Shown one piece after another: positions 20,975-30,243 of a stretch of 64,000 nt of DNA. Made by a program: the position numbers and the translations under genes. Source of the DNA: Serratia marcescens (GTDB taxonomy: Bacteria > Pseudomonadota > Gammaproteobacteria > Enterobacterales > Enterobacteriaceae); the NCBI RefSeq assembly GCF_006715005.1, contig NZ_VFMJ01000001.1, positions 4,402,001-4,466,000 on the forward strand, in the 5' to 3' direction. The notes below the pieces were generated by a model. The model was given only the letters and a program-made list of their open reading frames with translations. It made no database searches and was not told where the DNA came from. Numbering within the stretch: the stretch's first letter is position 1; each line of letters starts with the position of its first letter.

Positions 20975-21916
20975 ATGTTAGACAAAATTATTCGAATTGC
21001 CACCCGACAAAGCCCGCTTGCACTTTGGCAAGCACATTATGTGCAGCAACGTCTGATGGCCAGCCATCCCGGCCTGCAGGTCGAGTTGGTGCCGATGGTC
21101 ACGCGCGGCGACGTTATTCTGGATACGCCGCTGGCGAAAGTCGGCGGTAAAGGCCTGTTTGTTAAAGAACTCGAGCTGGCGTTGCTGGAAGGCCGCGCCG
21201 ACATCGCCGTGCACTCGATGAAAGACGTGCCGGTCGATTTCCCTGCCGGCCTCGGTTTGACCACCATTTGCGAACGCGAAGATCCGCGCGACGCTTTTGT
21301 TTCCAACCGTTTCGCCTCGCTCGATCAACTGCCGCAGGGCAGCGTGGTCGGCACTTCCAGCCTGCGCCGCCAGTGCCAGCTGCGTGAACGCCGCCCGGAC
21401 CTGATCGTGCGCGACCTGCGCGGCAATGTCGGCACTCGCCTGGCCAAGCTGGACAACGGCGACTACGACGCGATTATTCTGGCGGTGGCCGGCCTGAAAC
21501 GCCTGGGGCTGGAGCAACGCATCCGCAGCCCGTTGAGCGCTGAAGAGTGCCTGCCGGCGGTCGGTCAGGGTGCGGTCGGCATTGAATGCCGCCTTGACGA
21601 CTGCGTCACCCGCGCGCTGCTGGCGCCGCTGAACCATGCGGCTACCGAAACCCGCGTGCGTGCCGAACGGGCGATGAACACCCGTCTGGAAGGCGGCTGC
21701 CAGGTGCCGATCGGCAGCTATGCCGAACTGGAAGGCGACAGCCTGTGGCTGCGTGCCCTGGTCGGTGCCCCGGACGGCAGCCAGATGGTGCGCGGCGAAC
21801 GCCGCGGCCCGGCCGCCGAGGCCGAACGGATGGGCGTTGAGCTGGCGGAAGAACTGCTGGCGCGCGGCGCGCGCGAGATCCTGCGTGAGGTTTACCAGGG
21901 AAACCCGCCGGCATGA
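20975..21916 (+). CDS. hemC: Hydroxymethylbilane synthase HemC
   Basis: HemC (porphobilinogen deaminase) joins four porphobilinogens into the linear tetrapyrrole precursor of heme and siroheme. Its 313 residues match E. coli. The dipyrromethane cofactor is attached to the Cys of the [11 protein letters not shown] segment, and the substrate-binding segment [11 protein letters not shown] with its Asp is intact. The start ATG follows a weak GGT-type site. First gene of hemCDXY; its stop overlaps the hemD start by four bases (ATGA). Confidence 0.98.
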   Translation: MLDKIIRIATRQSPLALWQAHYVQQRLMASHPGLQVELVPMVTRGDVILDTPLAKVGGKGLFVKELELALLEGRADIAVHSMKDVPVDFPAGLGLTTICEREDPRDAFVSNRFASLDQLPQGSVVGTSSLRRQCQLRERRPDLIVRDLRGNVGTRLAKLDNGDYDAIILAVAGLKRLGLEQRIRSPLSAEECLPAVGQGAVGIECRLDDCVTRALLAPLNHAATETRVRAERAMNTRLEGGCQVPIGSYAELEGDSLWLRALVGAPDGSQMVRGERRGPAAEAERMGVELAEELLARGAREILREVYQGNPPA

Positions 21917-22653
21917 CGATCCTGGTAACCCGCCCATCGCCTTCGGGCGAGCAGTTAGTGAGCCGGCTGCGCGCACTCGGCCGGGTTGCCTATCATGCAC
22001 CGCTGATCGACTTCGCCCCCGGCAACGATCTGCCGCAGCTGCCGCAGGCGTTGCAGCAGCTTAGCGCCGGCGATCTGGTATTCGTACTGTCGCAACATTC
22101 GGTGAACTATGCCGATTCGGTCATCGGCCGTGCCGGGTTGAGCTGGCCCGCGCACCTGGCGTATTACGCCATCGGTCGCACCACCGGGCTGGCGCTGCAC
22201 CGCATCAGCAGTTTGCCGGTGGAATACCCGCGCGAACGCGAAATCAGCGAAACGCTGCTGCTGCTGCCGGCGCTGCAAAAGCTGGCGGGCAAACGCGCGC
22301 TGATTTTACGCGGCAACGGTGGCCGCGAACTGTTGGGGTCGACGCTGAGCGAGCGCGGCGCCGACGTCAGCTATTATGAATGCTATCAACGCAGCCCGGT
22401 GCACTACGACGGCAGCGAGCAAAGCGCCCACTGGCAGCGCGCCGGTGTGGATACGCTGGTGGTGACCAGCGGTGAAATGTTACAACAGCTCTATACTTTA
22501 GTTCCTGATTACTATCGTTCTTCATGGCTGCTGCATTGCCGCCTGGTAGTAGTGAGCGAACGCCTGGCTACCCTCGCCCGGGAATTGGGCTGGCGTACGA
22601 TTCGGGTAGCTGACAACGCCGATAATGACGCGCTGATCCGCGCGCTACAATAA
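21913..22653 (+). CDS. hemD: Uroporphyrinogen-III synthase HemD
   Basis: HemD closes the linear tetrapyrrole made by HemC while inverting ring D to give uroporphyrinogen III, the branch point to heme, siroheme and cobalamin. The 246-residue protein shows the two-lobed fold: [18 protein letters not shown] at the start and the conserved RGNGGRELL and TSGEMLQQL segments in the second lobe. It overlaps hemC by four bases, so the two products are likely made in step, limiting loss of the unstable hydroxymethylbilane. Confidence 0.95.
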   Translation: MTILVTRPSPSGEQLVSRLRALGRVAYHAPLIDFAPGNDLPQLPQALQQLSAGDLVFVLSQHSVNYADSVIGRAGLSWPAHLAYYAIGRTTGLALHRISSLPVEYPREREISETLLLLPALQKLAGKRALILRGNGGRELLGSTLSERGADVSYYECYQRSPVHYDGSEQSAHWQRAGVDTLVVTSGEMLQQLYTLVPDYYRSSWLLHCRLVVVSERLATLARELGWRTIRVADNADNDALIRALQ

Positions 22654-22675
22654 TCTGACTATGGGATGTGCCACT

Positions 22676-23800
22676 ATGACGGAACAAAATACCCCATCCG
22701 CCCCGGTTGAAGAGCCAACCACCGCGGTTGAGAGCTCCCAGCAGCCAGCCGCTGCCAGCCGCAAAGGCAAGAACACCGGCCCGGTGCTCGGCGCGATTGC
22801 TATCGTGCTGGTCATCGCCCTCGGCGCGGGCGGCTATTATCACACGCACAAGCAGGCACAGCAGCTGATCGCCGCCAACCAGGCGCTGCAGCAGCAGCTT
22901 GAAGGCGTGAAGCAGAGCCAACAGCAGGAAAGAAATGCACTAGAGGGCCTGTTGCAGCAGCAGGGTAAAACCCTGGATGCCGCCGATCGCGAGCAGGCGA
23001 ATCTGGCGCGCCAGCTGAGCGAACTGCAGGAAAAAGTGGCGACCATCTCCGGTAGCGATGCCAAAACCTGGCTGCTGGCACAGGCCGATTTCCTGGTGAA
23101 AATGGCCGGCCGCAAGCTTTGGAGCGATCAGGACGTCACCAGCGCCGCCGCGCTGCTGAAAAGCGCCGACGCTAGCCTGGCGGATATGAACGATCCCAGC
23201 CTGCTCGACGTGCGCCGCGCCATTACCGAAGACATCAGCACGCTTTCCACGCTGACCCAGGTCGATTACGACGGCATCATTCTCAAGGTCAACCAGCTGT
23301 CCAATCAGGTGGATAACCTGCGCCTGGCAGATAACGACACCGACGAAGCGCCGATGGATCAAAACAGCAGCGAGCTCTCCGGCTCGATCGGCGAATGGCG
23401 GCAGAACCTGGCCAAGAGCTGGCGCAATTTCATGGCCGACTTCATCACCATCCGCCGCCGCGACACCAGCGCCGAGCCGCTGCTGGCGCCGAACCAGGAC
23501 ATCTACCTGCGCGAAAATATCCGTTCGCGCCTGCTGGTGGCGGCACAGGCCATCCCGCGCCACCAGAACGAGACCTACAAGCAATCGCTGGAAACCGTCT
23601 CCACCTGGGTGCGCGCCTATTTCGACACCACCGATCCGGCGACCAAGGCTTTCCTGGAAGAGCTGGACAGCCTGAGCCAGCAGTCGATCTCGATGGACGT
23701 GCCGGATCAGCTGAAAAGCCAGCCGCTGCTGGAAAAAGTGATGCAGACCCGGGTGCGCAACCTGATGACCCAGTCCCCTGCCGTTCACCAGGAGGGTTAA
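22676..23800 (+). CDS. hemX: HemX, membrane protein of the hem operon
   Basis: HemX is a single-span inner-membrane protein of uncertain role; it was once called a uroporphyrinogen methyltransferase, but the sequence contains no such domain. Residues 1-35 are a low-complexity, charged cytoplasmic start, a hydrophobic segment follows (about 38-58), then a Gln-rich coiled coil (about 65-130) and a conserved domain beginning [30 protein letters not shown]. The ATG at 22676 gives MTEQ, as in E. coli, and 374 residues. It sits 22 bases after hemD and three bases before hemY. Confidence 0.93.
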   Translation: MTEQNTPSAPVEEPTTAVESSQQPAAASRKGKNTGPVLGAIAIVLVIALGAGGYYHTHKQAQQLIAANQALQQQLEGVKQSQQQERNALEGLLQQQGKTLDAADREQANLARQLSELQEKVATISGSDAKTWLLAQADFLVKMAGRKLWSDQDVTSAAALLKSADASLADMNDPSLLDVRRAITEDISTLSTLTQVDYDGIILKVNQLSNQVDNLRLADNDTDEAPMDQNSSELSGSIGEWRQNLAKSWRNFMADFITIRRRDTSAEPLLAPNQDIYLRENIRSRLLVAAQAIPRHQNETYKQSLETVSTWVRAYFDTTDPATKAFLEELDSLSQQSISMDVPDQLKSQPLLEKVMQTRVRNLMTQSPAVHQEG

Positions 23801-23803
23801 GCC

Positions 23804-25000
23804 ATGTTACGCGTGCTATTTCTGTTCCTGGTGGTGATCGCCAGCGTGGTGCTCGGGCCGATGTTGGCCGGGCATCAGGGCTATGTACTGATCCAGACCG
23901 ATAACTACAATGTCGAAACCAGCGTCACCGGCCTGGTGATCATGCTGGTACTGCTGTTCGTGGTGCTGCTGGTGATCGAGTGGATCCTGCGCCGTCTCTT
24001 CCGTACCGGCGCCCGCACGCGCGGTTGGTTTATCGGCCGTAAGCGCACCCGCGCACGCCAGCAAACCAAAGCCGCGCTGATCAAGCTGGCGGAAGGCGAC
24101 TACAAGCAGGTTGAGAAGCTGATGACGCGCAACGCCGACCACGCCGAACAGCCGGTGGTGAACTACCTGCTGGCCGCCGAAGCCGCACAACAACGCGGCG
24201 ACGACTTCCGCACCAATCAATATCTGGAGCGCGCTGCCGAAGCGGCCGACACCGATCAGCTGCCGGTGGATATCACCCGGGTTCGTATCCAGCTGGCGCA
24301 GGGCGAGAACCACGCCGCGCGCCACGGCGTCGATCGCCTGCTTAACCAGGCGCCGCGCCATCCGCAAGTGCTGCGCCTGGCGGAACAAGCCTATCTGCGC
24401 ACCGGTGCCTATGCGTCGCTGCTGGAAGTGCTGCCGTCGATGCGTAAAATCGAACTCCACAGCGAAGAGCAGCTGCAGGCCTTGCAGCAACAGGCTTATA
24501 TCGGGCTGATGAATCAGGCGATGGCGGACGAAGGCAGCGAAGGCCTGAAGCGCTGGTGGAAAGATCAGAGCCGCAAGACGCGTCACGAAGTGCCGCTGCA
24601 AATCGCGATGGTGGAACACCTGATCGAATGCAACGACCACGAACTGGCGCAGGAGATTGTGCTCGACAGCCTGAAGCGCCAATACGACGAGCGCCTGGTG
24701 CTGTTGCTGCCGCGGCTGAAGTCCGGCAACCCCGAGCAGTTGGAGAAAGCGCTGCGCCAGCAGATGAAGCAACACGGTGCGACGCCGCTGTTGAACAGCA
24801 CGCTGGGGCAGTTGCTGATGAAGCACGGCGAGTGGCAGCAAGCGGCCGACGTCTTCCGTGAAGCGCTGAAACAGCGCCCGGATGCCTACGACTACGCCTG
24901 GTTGGCCGATACGCTGGAAAAACTGCATCGTTCGGATGAAGCGGCGCAGATGCGGCGTGAGGGGCTGATGTTGACGCTGAAACAGAACGGCGGCGAATAA
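23804..25000 (+). CDS. hemY: HemY, TPR membrane protein of heme biosynthesis
   Basis: HemY has two N-terminal membrane segments (about 1-20 and 40-62) followed by a long cytoplasmic region made of TPR-like helical repeats, ending in MKHGEWQQAADVFREALKQRPDAYDYAWLADTLEKL. It is thought to organise late heme-synthesis enzymes or heme handling, though no reaction is known; it is unrelated to the HemY protoporphyrinogen oxidase of Gram-positive bacteria. The 398-residue length matches E. coli. The terminator for the operon follows at once. Confidence 0.94.
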   Translation: MLRVLFLFLVVIASVVLGPMLAGHQGYVLIQTDNYNVETSVTGLVIMLVLLFVVLLVIEWILRRLFRTGARTRGWFIGRKRTRARQQTKAALIKLAEGDYKQVEKLMTRNADHAEQPVVNYLLAAEAAQQRGDDFRTNQYLERAAEAADTDQLPVDITRVRIQLAQGENHAARHGVDRLLNQAPRHPQVLRLAEQAYLRTGAYASLLEVLPSMRKIELHSEEQLQALQQQAYIGLMNQAMADEGSEGLKRWWKDQSRKTRHEVPLQIAMVEHLIECNDHELAQEIVLDSLKRQYDERLVLLLPRLKSGNPEQLEKALRQQMKQHGATPLLNSTLGQLLMKHGEWQQAADVFREALKQRPDAYDYAWLADTLEKLHRSDEAAQMRREGLMLTLKQNGGE

Positions 25001-25020
25001 CGCCCTGCCCGAGAGAGAAA

Positions 25021-25050
25021 AGCGCGGCTCCGATGCCGCGCTTTTTTTTT
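25021..25050 (+). terminator. Terminator of the hemCDXY operon
   Basis: A perfect 8-bp stem (AGCGCGGC / GCCGCGCT) with a 6-base loop is followed by nine T residues, beginning 20 bases after the hemY stop. It is a strong intrinsic terminator, and it separates hemY from the convergent GlmZ RNA. Confidence 0.9.
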
Positions 25051-25072
25051 GCCCAATGGTTTTCTGAAGCGC

Positions 25073-25279
25073 AAAAAAAACACTTGCCGCATGGCAAGTG
25101 TATAAAGAAGCAATCAGGTCTAGGACAACAGGGGCGGTGCCTCACTCAACGTTCTGCCCTGAGCGTGATGACGGGTTAGTCATCGTTCTCGTGGGCGATA
25201 GGCACCCTAAATCGGCTCTGCGTCATTCCCAGGGTTTATGAGGCCTAAGGCGAACATAAGAGGTGGAATGAGCATCTAC
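25073..25279 (-). ncRNA. glmZ: Small regulatory RNA GlmZ
   Basis: The minus-strand sequence from GTAGATGCTCATTCC (5' end near 25279) to a terminator stem CACTTGCC / GGCAAGTG with a T-run (25100-25073) matches E. coli GlmZ over most of its 5' part and in the seed region around AACGTTGAGTGA (complement about 25142-25153). The predicted length of 207 bases is that of the E. coli RNA. GlmZ base-pairs with glmS mRNA with Hfq to raise glucosamine-6-phosphate synthase output and is inactivated by RNase E with the adaptor RapZ. The position after hemY is the same as in E. coli. Promoter and activator sites are annotated separately. Confidence 0.93.
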
Positions 25280-25290
25280 GCAATAGATAA

Positions 25291-25307
25291 TGCACTTGGC
25301 GTGCCAA
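25291..25307 (-). promoter_or_regulatory. Sigma-54 type promoter of glmZ
   Basis: On the minus strand the sequence TTGGCACG-CCAA-GTGCA agrees with the sigma-54 consensus TTGGCACG-N4-TTGCA at all positions but one, and the GG and GC pairs are the required 10 bases apart. Transcription would begin about 12 bases downstream, within a base of the inferred GlmZ 5' end. A sigma-70 alternative here is weak (CATTAT and TTTAAA). Confidence 0.82.
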
Positions 25308-25353
25308 CTTTTAAATTGAGGCTCTCACATAGAAAGATAGATAGTAATGCATT

Positions 25354-25366
25354 GAAAATATTGATT
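25354..25366 (-). promoter_or_regulatory. Possible IHF site upstream of glmZ
   Basis: The minus strand AATCAA-TATT-TTC fits the IHF consensus WATCAA-N4-TTR except at the last base, in an AT-rich stretch. It lies between the sigma-54 promoter and the GlrR-like sites, where a bend would help a distal activator reach the promoter. Confidence 0.5.
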
Positions 25367-25436
25367 TTTTATTTAACTCTGCCTTTCCCGTCACAAATCA
25401 CTCTCTGGCGTTCTTTGCCGGCGGTCTTTATCAGGT

Positions 25437-25549
25437 TGTCGCCTCGAAACGACGACTTAAGTCAAAGCCCGCTTTATCTTTTTAAATCAATGAATTATTT
25501 GTCTCAACCTGACGACAGCGCCGGATGGTATTGTCGCTGAAAACCAACA
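25437..25549 (-). promoter_or_regulatory. Three GlrR-like activator sites upstream of glmZ
   Basis: Three copies of the GlrR site form TGTC-N10-GACA lie here: 25437-25454 (ends GACG), 25500-25517 (exact) and 25532-25549 (ends AACA). GlrR is the enhancer-binding response regulator of the GlrK/GlrR envelope-stress system and activates glmY from sigma-54 promoters in E. coli. The three sites are 130-260 bases upstream of the promoter, a normal enhancer distance. GlrR itself is not in the window, so its role is inferred. Confidence 0.7.
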
Positions 25550-25584
25550 CGTTTGCAGGCAGGCACCCGATGCTCCCCCCAGAG

Positions 25585-25616
25585 AGGCAAAAAAGCCCGC
25601 GCAGTGCTGCACGGGC
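25585..25616 (-). terminator. Second minus-strand terminator downstream of the tRNA operon
   Basis: On the minus strand an AGCCCG-type stem (about 10 bp with one mismatch, small loop) is followed by six T residues. It lies about 75 bases beyond the first tRNA-operon terminator, so it is either a back-up terminator or the end of a separate short transcript starting in 25620-25690. The stretch in between shows no gene I recognise. Confidence 0.7.
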
Positions 25617-25689
25617 TTGCCGATATTCGTTTCACGAGGCTCGAACCGCCTGCGGAGGTGCTCATCCTCATAAACGACAGACGAAAAAA

Positions 25690-25714
25690 AACCTGCTTTA
25701 AAAAGCAGGTTTTT
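25690..25714 (-). terminator. Terminator of the argX-hisR-leuT-proM tRNA operon
   Basis: The inverted repeat AAACCTGCTTT / AAAGCAGGTTT lies seven bases beyond the 3' end of the tRNA-Pro gene and is followed by T residues on the minus strand. Confidence 0.85.
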
Positions 25715-25720
25715 CGAATG

Positions 25721-25797
25721 TGGTCGGCGAGAGAGGATTCGAACCTCCGACCCACTGGTCCCAAACCAGTTGCGCTACCAAGCTGCGCTACTCGCCG
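25721..25797 (-). tRNA. proM: tRNA-Pro (UGG anticodon)
   Basis: The 77-base gene includes encoded CCA. The acceptor CGGCGAG pairs with CTCGCCG, the T-loop contains GGTTCGAATCC, and the anticodon loop GGTTTGGGACC gives UGG, which reads CCN proline codons. It is the last tRNA of the operon and lies just before the terminator. Confidence 0.97.
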
Positions 25798-25871
25798 ATT
25801 TGTGTTGCTGATACTACCCGATTTATCAGACCGTTGTCCATATAAATCTTATATTTATCAGATATTTTGCG

Positions 25872-25958
25872 TGGTGCGAAGAGAGGGACTTGAACCCTCA
25901 CGTCCGTAAGAACACTAACACCTGAAGCTAGCGCGTCTACCAATTCCGCCACCTTCGC
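25872..25958 (-). tRNA. leuT: tRNA-Leu (CAG anticodon)
   Basis: This is a class II tRNA of 87 bases with a long variable arm and encoded CCA. The acceptor GCGAAGG pairs with the 3' part CTTCGC, and the anticodon loop GCTTCAGGTGTT gives CAG, which reads CUG, the main leucine codon of this GC-rich genome. Confidence 0.97.
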
Positions 25959-25999
25959 ACTGTCACAAAATACTGCTAAATCTTCACTTCGTTAGGAAG

Positions 26000-26076
26000 T
26001 GGGGTGGCTAATGGGACTCGAACCCACGACAACTGGAATCACAATCCAGGGCTCTACCAACTGAGCTATAGCCACC
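26000..26076 (-). tRNA. hisR: tRNA-His (GUG anticodon)
   Basis: The 77-base gene includes encoded CCA. It has the extra 5' G that histidine tRNA needs, an acceptor GTGGCTA pairing with TAGCCAC, and the anticodon loop ATTGTGATT (GUG). Confidence 0.97.
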
Positions 26077-26138
26077 ATTACTACTTCTTCTTACTCACGC
26101 GGTAATATTACCACCGCAGCTCCTGCGCACAAACTTAA

Positions 26139-26215
<77 letters not shown>

Positions 26216-26236
26216 GTAGCGCCGTTGCGGGAGGGG

Positions 26237-26265
26237 ATACTACGGATTTACACCAATCCTGTCTA
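26237..26265 (-). promoter_or_regulatory. Promoter of the tRNA operon
   Basis: On the minus strand TAGACA (26265-26260) and TAGTAT (26242-26237) are 17 bases apart. The next bases, CCCCTCCCGC, form a GC-rich discriminator, typical of stable-RNA promoters shut down by ppGpp. The first mature tRNA begins about 20 bases further on. Confidence 0.8.
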
Positions 26266-26350
26266 GTGCTTTTTCGCAGAAATGTTGCGTTTGATTACGC
26301 TTTGCTCACTCCTGCGCGGGAAAGCGCACTCCGTAGCCCCTTTTCACCGT

Positions 26351-27754
26351 TTATTGCCGCGTTTCTACCCGATTTTCAGCCGGATGATGTTTCTTGTGCA
26401 TACCGAAAGCGAAGTAGCACAGGCTGACGCCGGCTAAGAAAATCGCCCCGACCAGCAGGGAAATCCGCGTATCCGGGTTGATTCCCATGCCGACCAGCAC
26501 GCAAACCAGAAAAGCGATAGTCAGATAGTTCACATACGGGAACATGATCGACTTAAAGCTGTGGGTTTTGATCGCTTCCTTATGAGCGCGGCGGAAATAG
26601 AGTTGGCTTATCAGCACCACAAACCACGGCACCATGCCCGGCAGCACGCTGGCGCTGTAGACATAGACGAACACCTGCTCCGGATTCGGGATGATGTAGT
26701 TCAGCGCAGAGCCCACCAGCAGACAGGCGATGGTGACGGCGATGCAGTTCACCGGCACGCCGCTGGCGGAAAGCTTGGTCAACGCCGCCGGCAGTTGGCG
26801 GTTCTTGGCCAGGGCGTACAGCATGCGGCCGCCGCTGTACATGCCGCTGTTGCAACCGGAGAGCGCGGCGGTCAGCACCACAAAGTTGATAATGCCGGCG
26901 GCGGCGACGATGCCGATCTTGGCGAAGGTCAGCACGAACGGGCTGCCGGTGGTGCCGATGCCGTTCCACGGGAAGATGGTCACGATGACGAAGATTGCGC
27001 CGACATAGAAGATCAGGATGCGCCACAGGATATTGTTGATCGCGCGTTTCAGCGTCACCTGCGGGTTCTTGGCTTCCCCGGCGGTGATGCCTACCAGCTC
27101 AACCCCCTGATAGGACGCCACCACGATGCACAGCGCAAACAGGAAGCCTTTCCAGCCGCCGGCAAAGAAACCGCCGTGCGCCGTCAGATTGGCGAAACCG
27201 ATGGGCTCACCGCCGTTGCCGAAGCCGAAGAAGATCACCCCCAGCCCCACCAGAATCATCACGATGATGGTGGTGACCTTGATCATGGCGAACCAGAACT
27301 CCAGCTCACCGTACAGGCGCACCGCCGCCAGGTTGGCCAGCGCTACCATCGCCACGGCGATCAGCGCCGGCACCCACTGCGGTATTTCCGGGAACCAGAA
27401 CTGCACATACACCCCGATGGCGGTGATCTCAGAAATGCCGACGGCAATCCACATAAACCAGTAGCCCCAGGCGGTCAGGTAACCGAAATAGGGATTCATG
27501 TATTTATGCGCGTAAACGGCAAACGACCCGGCGACCGGCTCGAGGAACAGCATCTCCCCCATCGAACGCATAATAAAGAACACGAACAGCCCGGCGATGA
27601 TGTAGGCCAGCAGTACCGACGGCCCCGCCCATTTCAGCGTACTGGCCGACCCCATAAACAGGCCGACACCGATGGTGCCCCCCAGAGCGATAAGCTCGAT
27701 GTGCCGGGCCTCAAGGCCCCGGTGTAGCCCTTGCGGTTTCTCTTTGTGTGCCAT
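26351..27754 (-). CDS. thrP: Threonine/serine transporter ThrP (YifK)
   Basis: ThrP is an APC-superfamily amino acid:proton symporter; the E. coli protein carries threonine and serine. It has twelve predicted membrane segments in 467 residues and the family N-terminus [26 protein letters not shown] with the substrate-binding glycine-rich first helix. Similarity to E. coli YifK is high except at the C-terminal tail. It is the gene next to argX as in E. coli. The leader carries a CACAACC stretch matching GcvB-target sequences, so amino-acid-dependent sRNA repression is likely. Confidence 0.93.
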   Translation of the reverse strand: MAHKEKPQGLHRGLEARHIELIALGGTIGVGLFMGSASTLKWAGPSVLLAYIIAGLFVFFIMRSMGEMLFLEPVAGSFAVYAHKYMNPYFGYLTAWGYWFMWIAVGISEITAIGVYVQFWFPEIPQWVPALIAVAMVALANLAAVRLYGELEFWFAMIKVTTIIVMILVGLGVIFFGFGNGGEPIGFANLTAHGGFFAGGWKGFLFALCIVVASYQGVELVGITAGEAKNPQVTLKRAINNILWRILIFYVGAIFVIVTIFPWNGIGTTGSPFVLTFAKIGIVAAAGIINFVVLTAALSGCNSGMYSGGRMLYALAKNRQLPAALTKLSASGVPVNCIAVTIACLLVGSALNYIIPNPEQVFVYVYSASVLPGMVPWFVVLISQLYFRRAHKEAIKTHSFKSIMFPYVNYLTIAFLVCVLVGMGINPDTRISLLVGAIFLAGVSLCYFAFGMHKKHHPAENRVETRQ

Positions 27755-28082
27755 AAATCCTCAATAATTTTTCTCGGGTTGTGTTTGCCTGCCGGCCGCT
27801 GCCGGTCGTTATTGTCATTATTAAAAGAATAAATCATCCCCTGCCGTTCGGGTTGGCATCAACGGGTAGTCGGAGCGAAGTTACCGTGAGAAGAACATCG
27901 TTCAGCGCTGTCGCATCAGGCTTCAGCGGCCGGGGATAATTTCCGGGCGGTATCGTTTCGCATTTCGCCGCTATAAGCAAACCGCAATTTAAAACTTTAT
28001 GGAATAAATGCGGCTGCGTTTAGGGCTGGGGGTTATAGATATGCGGGAGAAACGTGCAAAAGCAGATTATTGGTACAGCAGA
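27755..28082. other. Intergenic region between thrP and wecG
   Basis: Apart from the thrP leader at its left end and the hairpin beyond 28082, this stretch shows no coding frame. It must contain the thrP promoter. Near 27777-27786 the minus strand reads AAACACAACC just upstream of the thrP ribosome site; ACACAACA-like sequences are the pairing targets of the sRNA GcvB. The rest shows nothing I can identify. Confidence 0.5.
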
Positions 28083-28111
28083 CCGGAGCGGAACAGCACT
28101 TTCCGCCCCGG
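28083..28111 (-). terminator. Hairpin after the ECA operon
   Basis: CCGGAGCGGAA / TTCCGCCCCGG with one mismatch and a 7-base loop begins ten bases beyond the wecG stop. It lacks a clear T-run, so it may rely on Rho or mainly protect the mRNA 3' end. Confidence 0.55.
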
Positions 28112-28120
28112 ATGTAGAGG

Positions 28121-28861
28121 TTACATCTTGCCGCTGTAGTAGTAGCCGACAAACTTCAACAGCTTCAACTGCCGGCCAATGCGGCTGGGCTGGCTGAGCA
28201 GGCGGTAGAGCCATTCCAGACCGAGGTTCTGCCACACCTTGGGCGCACGCTTCACATGGCCGGTAAAGACGTCGTAGGTGCCGCCCACGCCCATGTACAG
28301 CGCCTGCGGATGCACCTTGCGGCAGTCGCGCATCAGGATCTCCTGCTTCGGCGATCCCATCGCCACCGTCACGATAGCGGCACCGCTGGCGCGAATACGC
28401 TCGAACAGCACCTCACGTTGCTCCGGTTTGAAATAGCCATCCTGGCTACCCACCAGGTTGACATTCCACTGGCTGCGCAGCTTTTGCTCGGTTTCCGCCA
28501 AGACCTCGGGCTTGCCACCGACCAGGAAGACCGGCGTGCCTTCACGGCCGGCGCGCTGCATCAAGGCTTCCCACAGATCGGCGCCCGCAACGCGCGAAAC
28601 GTCCGCCGCCGGGTATTTGCGGCGAATCGAGCGCACCATGCTGATGCCGTCGGCGTACTTGTACTCCGCCTCATCCAGCAACGCATGCAGCGCCTGGTCC
28701 TCTTCCGCCTTCAGGATCTTTTCCGCGTTCATGGCCACCAGCGTGCCCTGTTTGACCCGCCCGCCGTCGAACAGAAAGTCCATGCAGTGCGCCATATCGC
28801 GAAAGCCCCACAGGCTGAAACCGCGCAGCTCATACTGCGGCACCGAAATCTTTGTTTCCAT
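28121..28861 (-). CDS. wecG: UDP-ManNAcA transferase WecG
   Basis: WecG adds N-acetyl-D-mannosaminuronate from its UDP form to lipid-linked GlcNAc, giving ECA lipid II. It is a GT26-family enzyme with the segments [23 protein letters not shown] and the motif [12 protein letters not shown]. The ATG at 28861 gives 246 residues, as in E. coli; an ATG three codons earlier (28870) is possible. It is the last gene of the ECA operon, 14 bases after wzyE. Confidence 0.96.
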   Translation of the reverse strand: METKISVPQYELRGFSLWGFRDMAHCMDFLFDGGRVKQGTLVAMNAEKILKAEEDQALHALLDEAEYKYADGISMVRSIRRKYPAADVSRVAGADLWEALMQRAGREGTPVFLVGGKPEVLAETEQKLRSQWNVNLVGSQDGYFKPEQREVLFERIRASGAAIVTVAMGSPKQEILMRDCRKVHPQALYMGVGGTYDVFTGHVKRAPKVWQNLGLEWLYRLLSQPSRIGRQLKLLKFVGYYYSGKM

Positions 28862-28875
28862 CGTTCTCATTACCC

Positions 28876-30243
28876 TTACAAAAGACCGTTCGCCCGAGGC
28901 GGAGACGCCAGCGCGCGGGCGCGCGTCACTCTGGCCTTGATCAGCCCGGCGGTATCGAACAGCCAATACAGCAACTTCGCCAGCACCAGACAGGCGCCGA
29001 AAATAATGCAGAAGAACACCACGCGCGACACGAATGAGTCCACCCCTTCGCGCGCCAATACGATTATGTTGAACACCGCACCGAAGCAGAAGCCTTGCAG
29101 AATGGCCGCCTTATAGCGGTTCGGTTCGGTTTTGCCCAACTCATACAGCCAGTCGAACCACTTGATGATCATGCCCACCAGAATCGCGCCGAGCGGGATA
29201 AACAGCGCGCCGCCCATCACCACCAGTGAACCGATCAGCGTCGGGGAAATCGCCAGCCCGGAGTGATTGTTCAGCACTTCCCAGGTGAAATAGTTGGCTG
29301 AGTTCAGCACCACGTCCGGCCGGCCTGGCCATAGCCAGGTTGGAATAAAGACGTAGAAATCACGCACGATCGGCGCCAGGCCCTGGAAATCGATCTTGTC
29401 GTAATTTTGCAGCAGCAGCGCCAGGTTTTCCCACGGCGAGAAGGTATCGCGGGTCAGGTAGAGGAAGGTATAAAACGCTTCCGCGCCGCTGACGTCCAGG
29501 CTATAGCGCTTCAACGCCAGCCAGAACATGCCGACCACGCCGAATATGCCCGCCGCCGCCAGCATCCACAGCGTGATCCAGCCGCGCACGATACCGATAA
29601 ACAGGAACAGCGCGAAGGCGATGATGATGTTGGCGCGAGTGCCGCCGACGATCACGTAGGTCAGAATGCCGAACGCCACCGTCGCCACCAGGAACAAGAA
29701 CCAGGCGCGCAGATCCTGCCGCAGGAAATAGACCACCAGCATCGCCGGAATGAAGAAGTAGAAGAACCGCTTGAGCGCTACGCCGGACACGTCGCTGGAG
29801 AAGATCTGGCTGTAGGAATTGAGTTTGAACAGCAGGAAGCCGTTCTGCATGAAGAAGATCCCAACGGTACCGATCGCCACCAAGGCCAGCAGCACCCAGG
29901 TCATATGAGTCTCTACCCGGTTCATGGTAAACAGCGCCGCACGCGGCTCAGTGCGGCGCTTGCGCAGCCGGGTCTTGTAGGTGACGTAATAGATAGCGTA
30001 AAACGCCGTCGCCGACAGCAGGGCGTACAGCAGAAACTCCACCGGCACCACCTCGACGTCAAACTGAAACACCAGCAGACAGGTCAGCGGGAAGCCGAAA
30101 TAAAACGTCAGCAAATACAGCAACGAGAAGAAGACATTGAAGTTAAAGCGCACCCGCCGAAACTCCTGATAGGTCAGCGTCAGGATAAACGTCAGGCTGA
30201 CCAGATAGACGACGAACAGGCCGCCGAATTGCGCCAACGTCAT
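28876..30243 (-). CDS. wzyE: ECA polymerase WzyE
   Basis: WzyE polymerises trisaccharide repeats of ECA on the periplasmic side of the inner membrane. It has about eleven membrane segments, a large periplasmic loop around residues 240-320 and the segments [23 protein letters not shown] and [13 protein letters not shown] typical of the family. Its start overlaps the wecF stop by four bases. Confidence 0.95.
   Translation of the reverse strand: MTLAQFGGLFVVYLVSLTFILTLTYQEFRRVRFNFNVFFSLLYLLTFYFGFPLTCLLVFQFDVEVVPVEFLLYALLSATAFYAIYYVTYKTRLRKRRTEPRAALFTMNRVETHMTWVLLALVAIGTVGIFFMQNGFLLFKLNSYSQIFSSDVSGVALKRFFYFFIPAMLVVYFLRQDLRAWFLFLVATVAFGILTYVIVGGTRANIIIAFALFLFIGIVRGWITLWMLAAAGIFGVVGMFWLALKRYSLDVSGAEAFYTFLYLTRDTFSPWENLALLLQNYDKIDFQGLAPIVRDFYVFIPTWLWPGRPDVVLNSANYFTWEVLNNHSGLAISPTLIGSLVVMGGALFIPLGAILVGMIIKWFDWLYELGKTEPNRYKAAILQGFCFGAVFNIIVLAREGVDSFVSRVVFFCIIFGACLVLAKLLYWLFDTAGLIKARVTRARALASPPRANGLL

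Noticed and set aside
25504-25764. 86-residue minus-strand reading frame over the tRNA-Pro gene and its terminators
   Set aside because: It runs through a tRNA gene and two terminators and has no protein resemblance; a chance frame.
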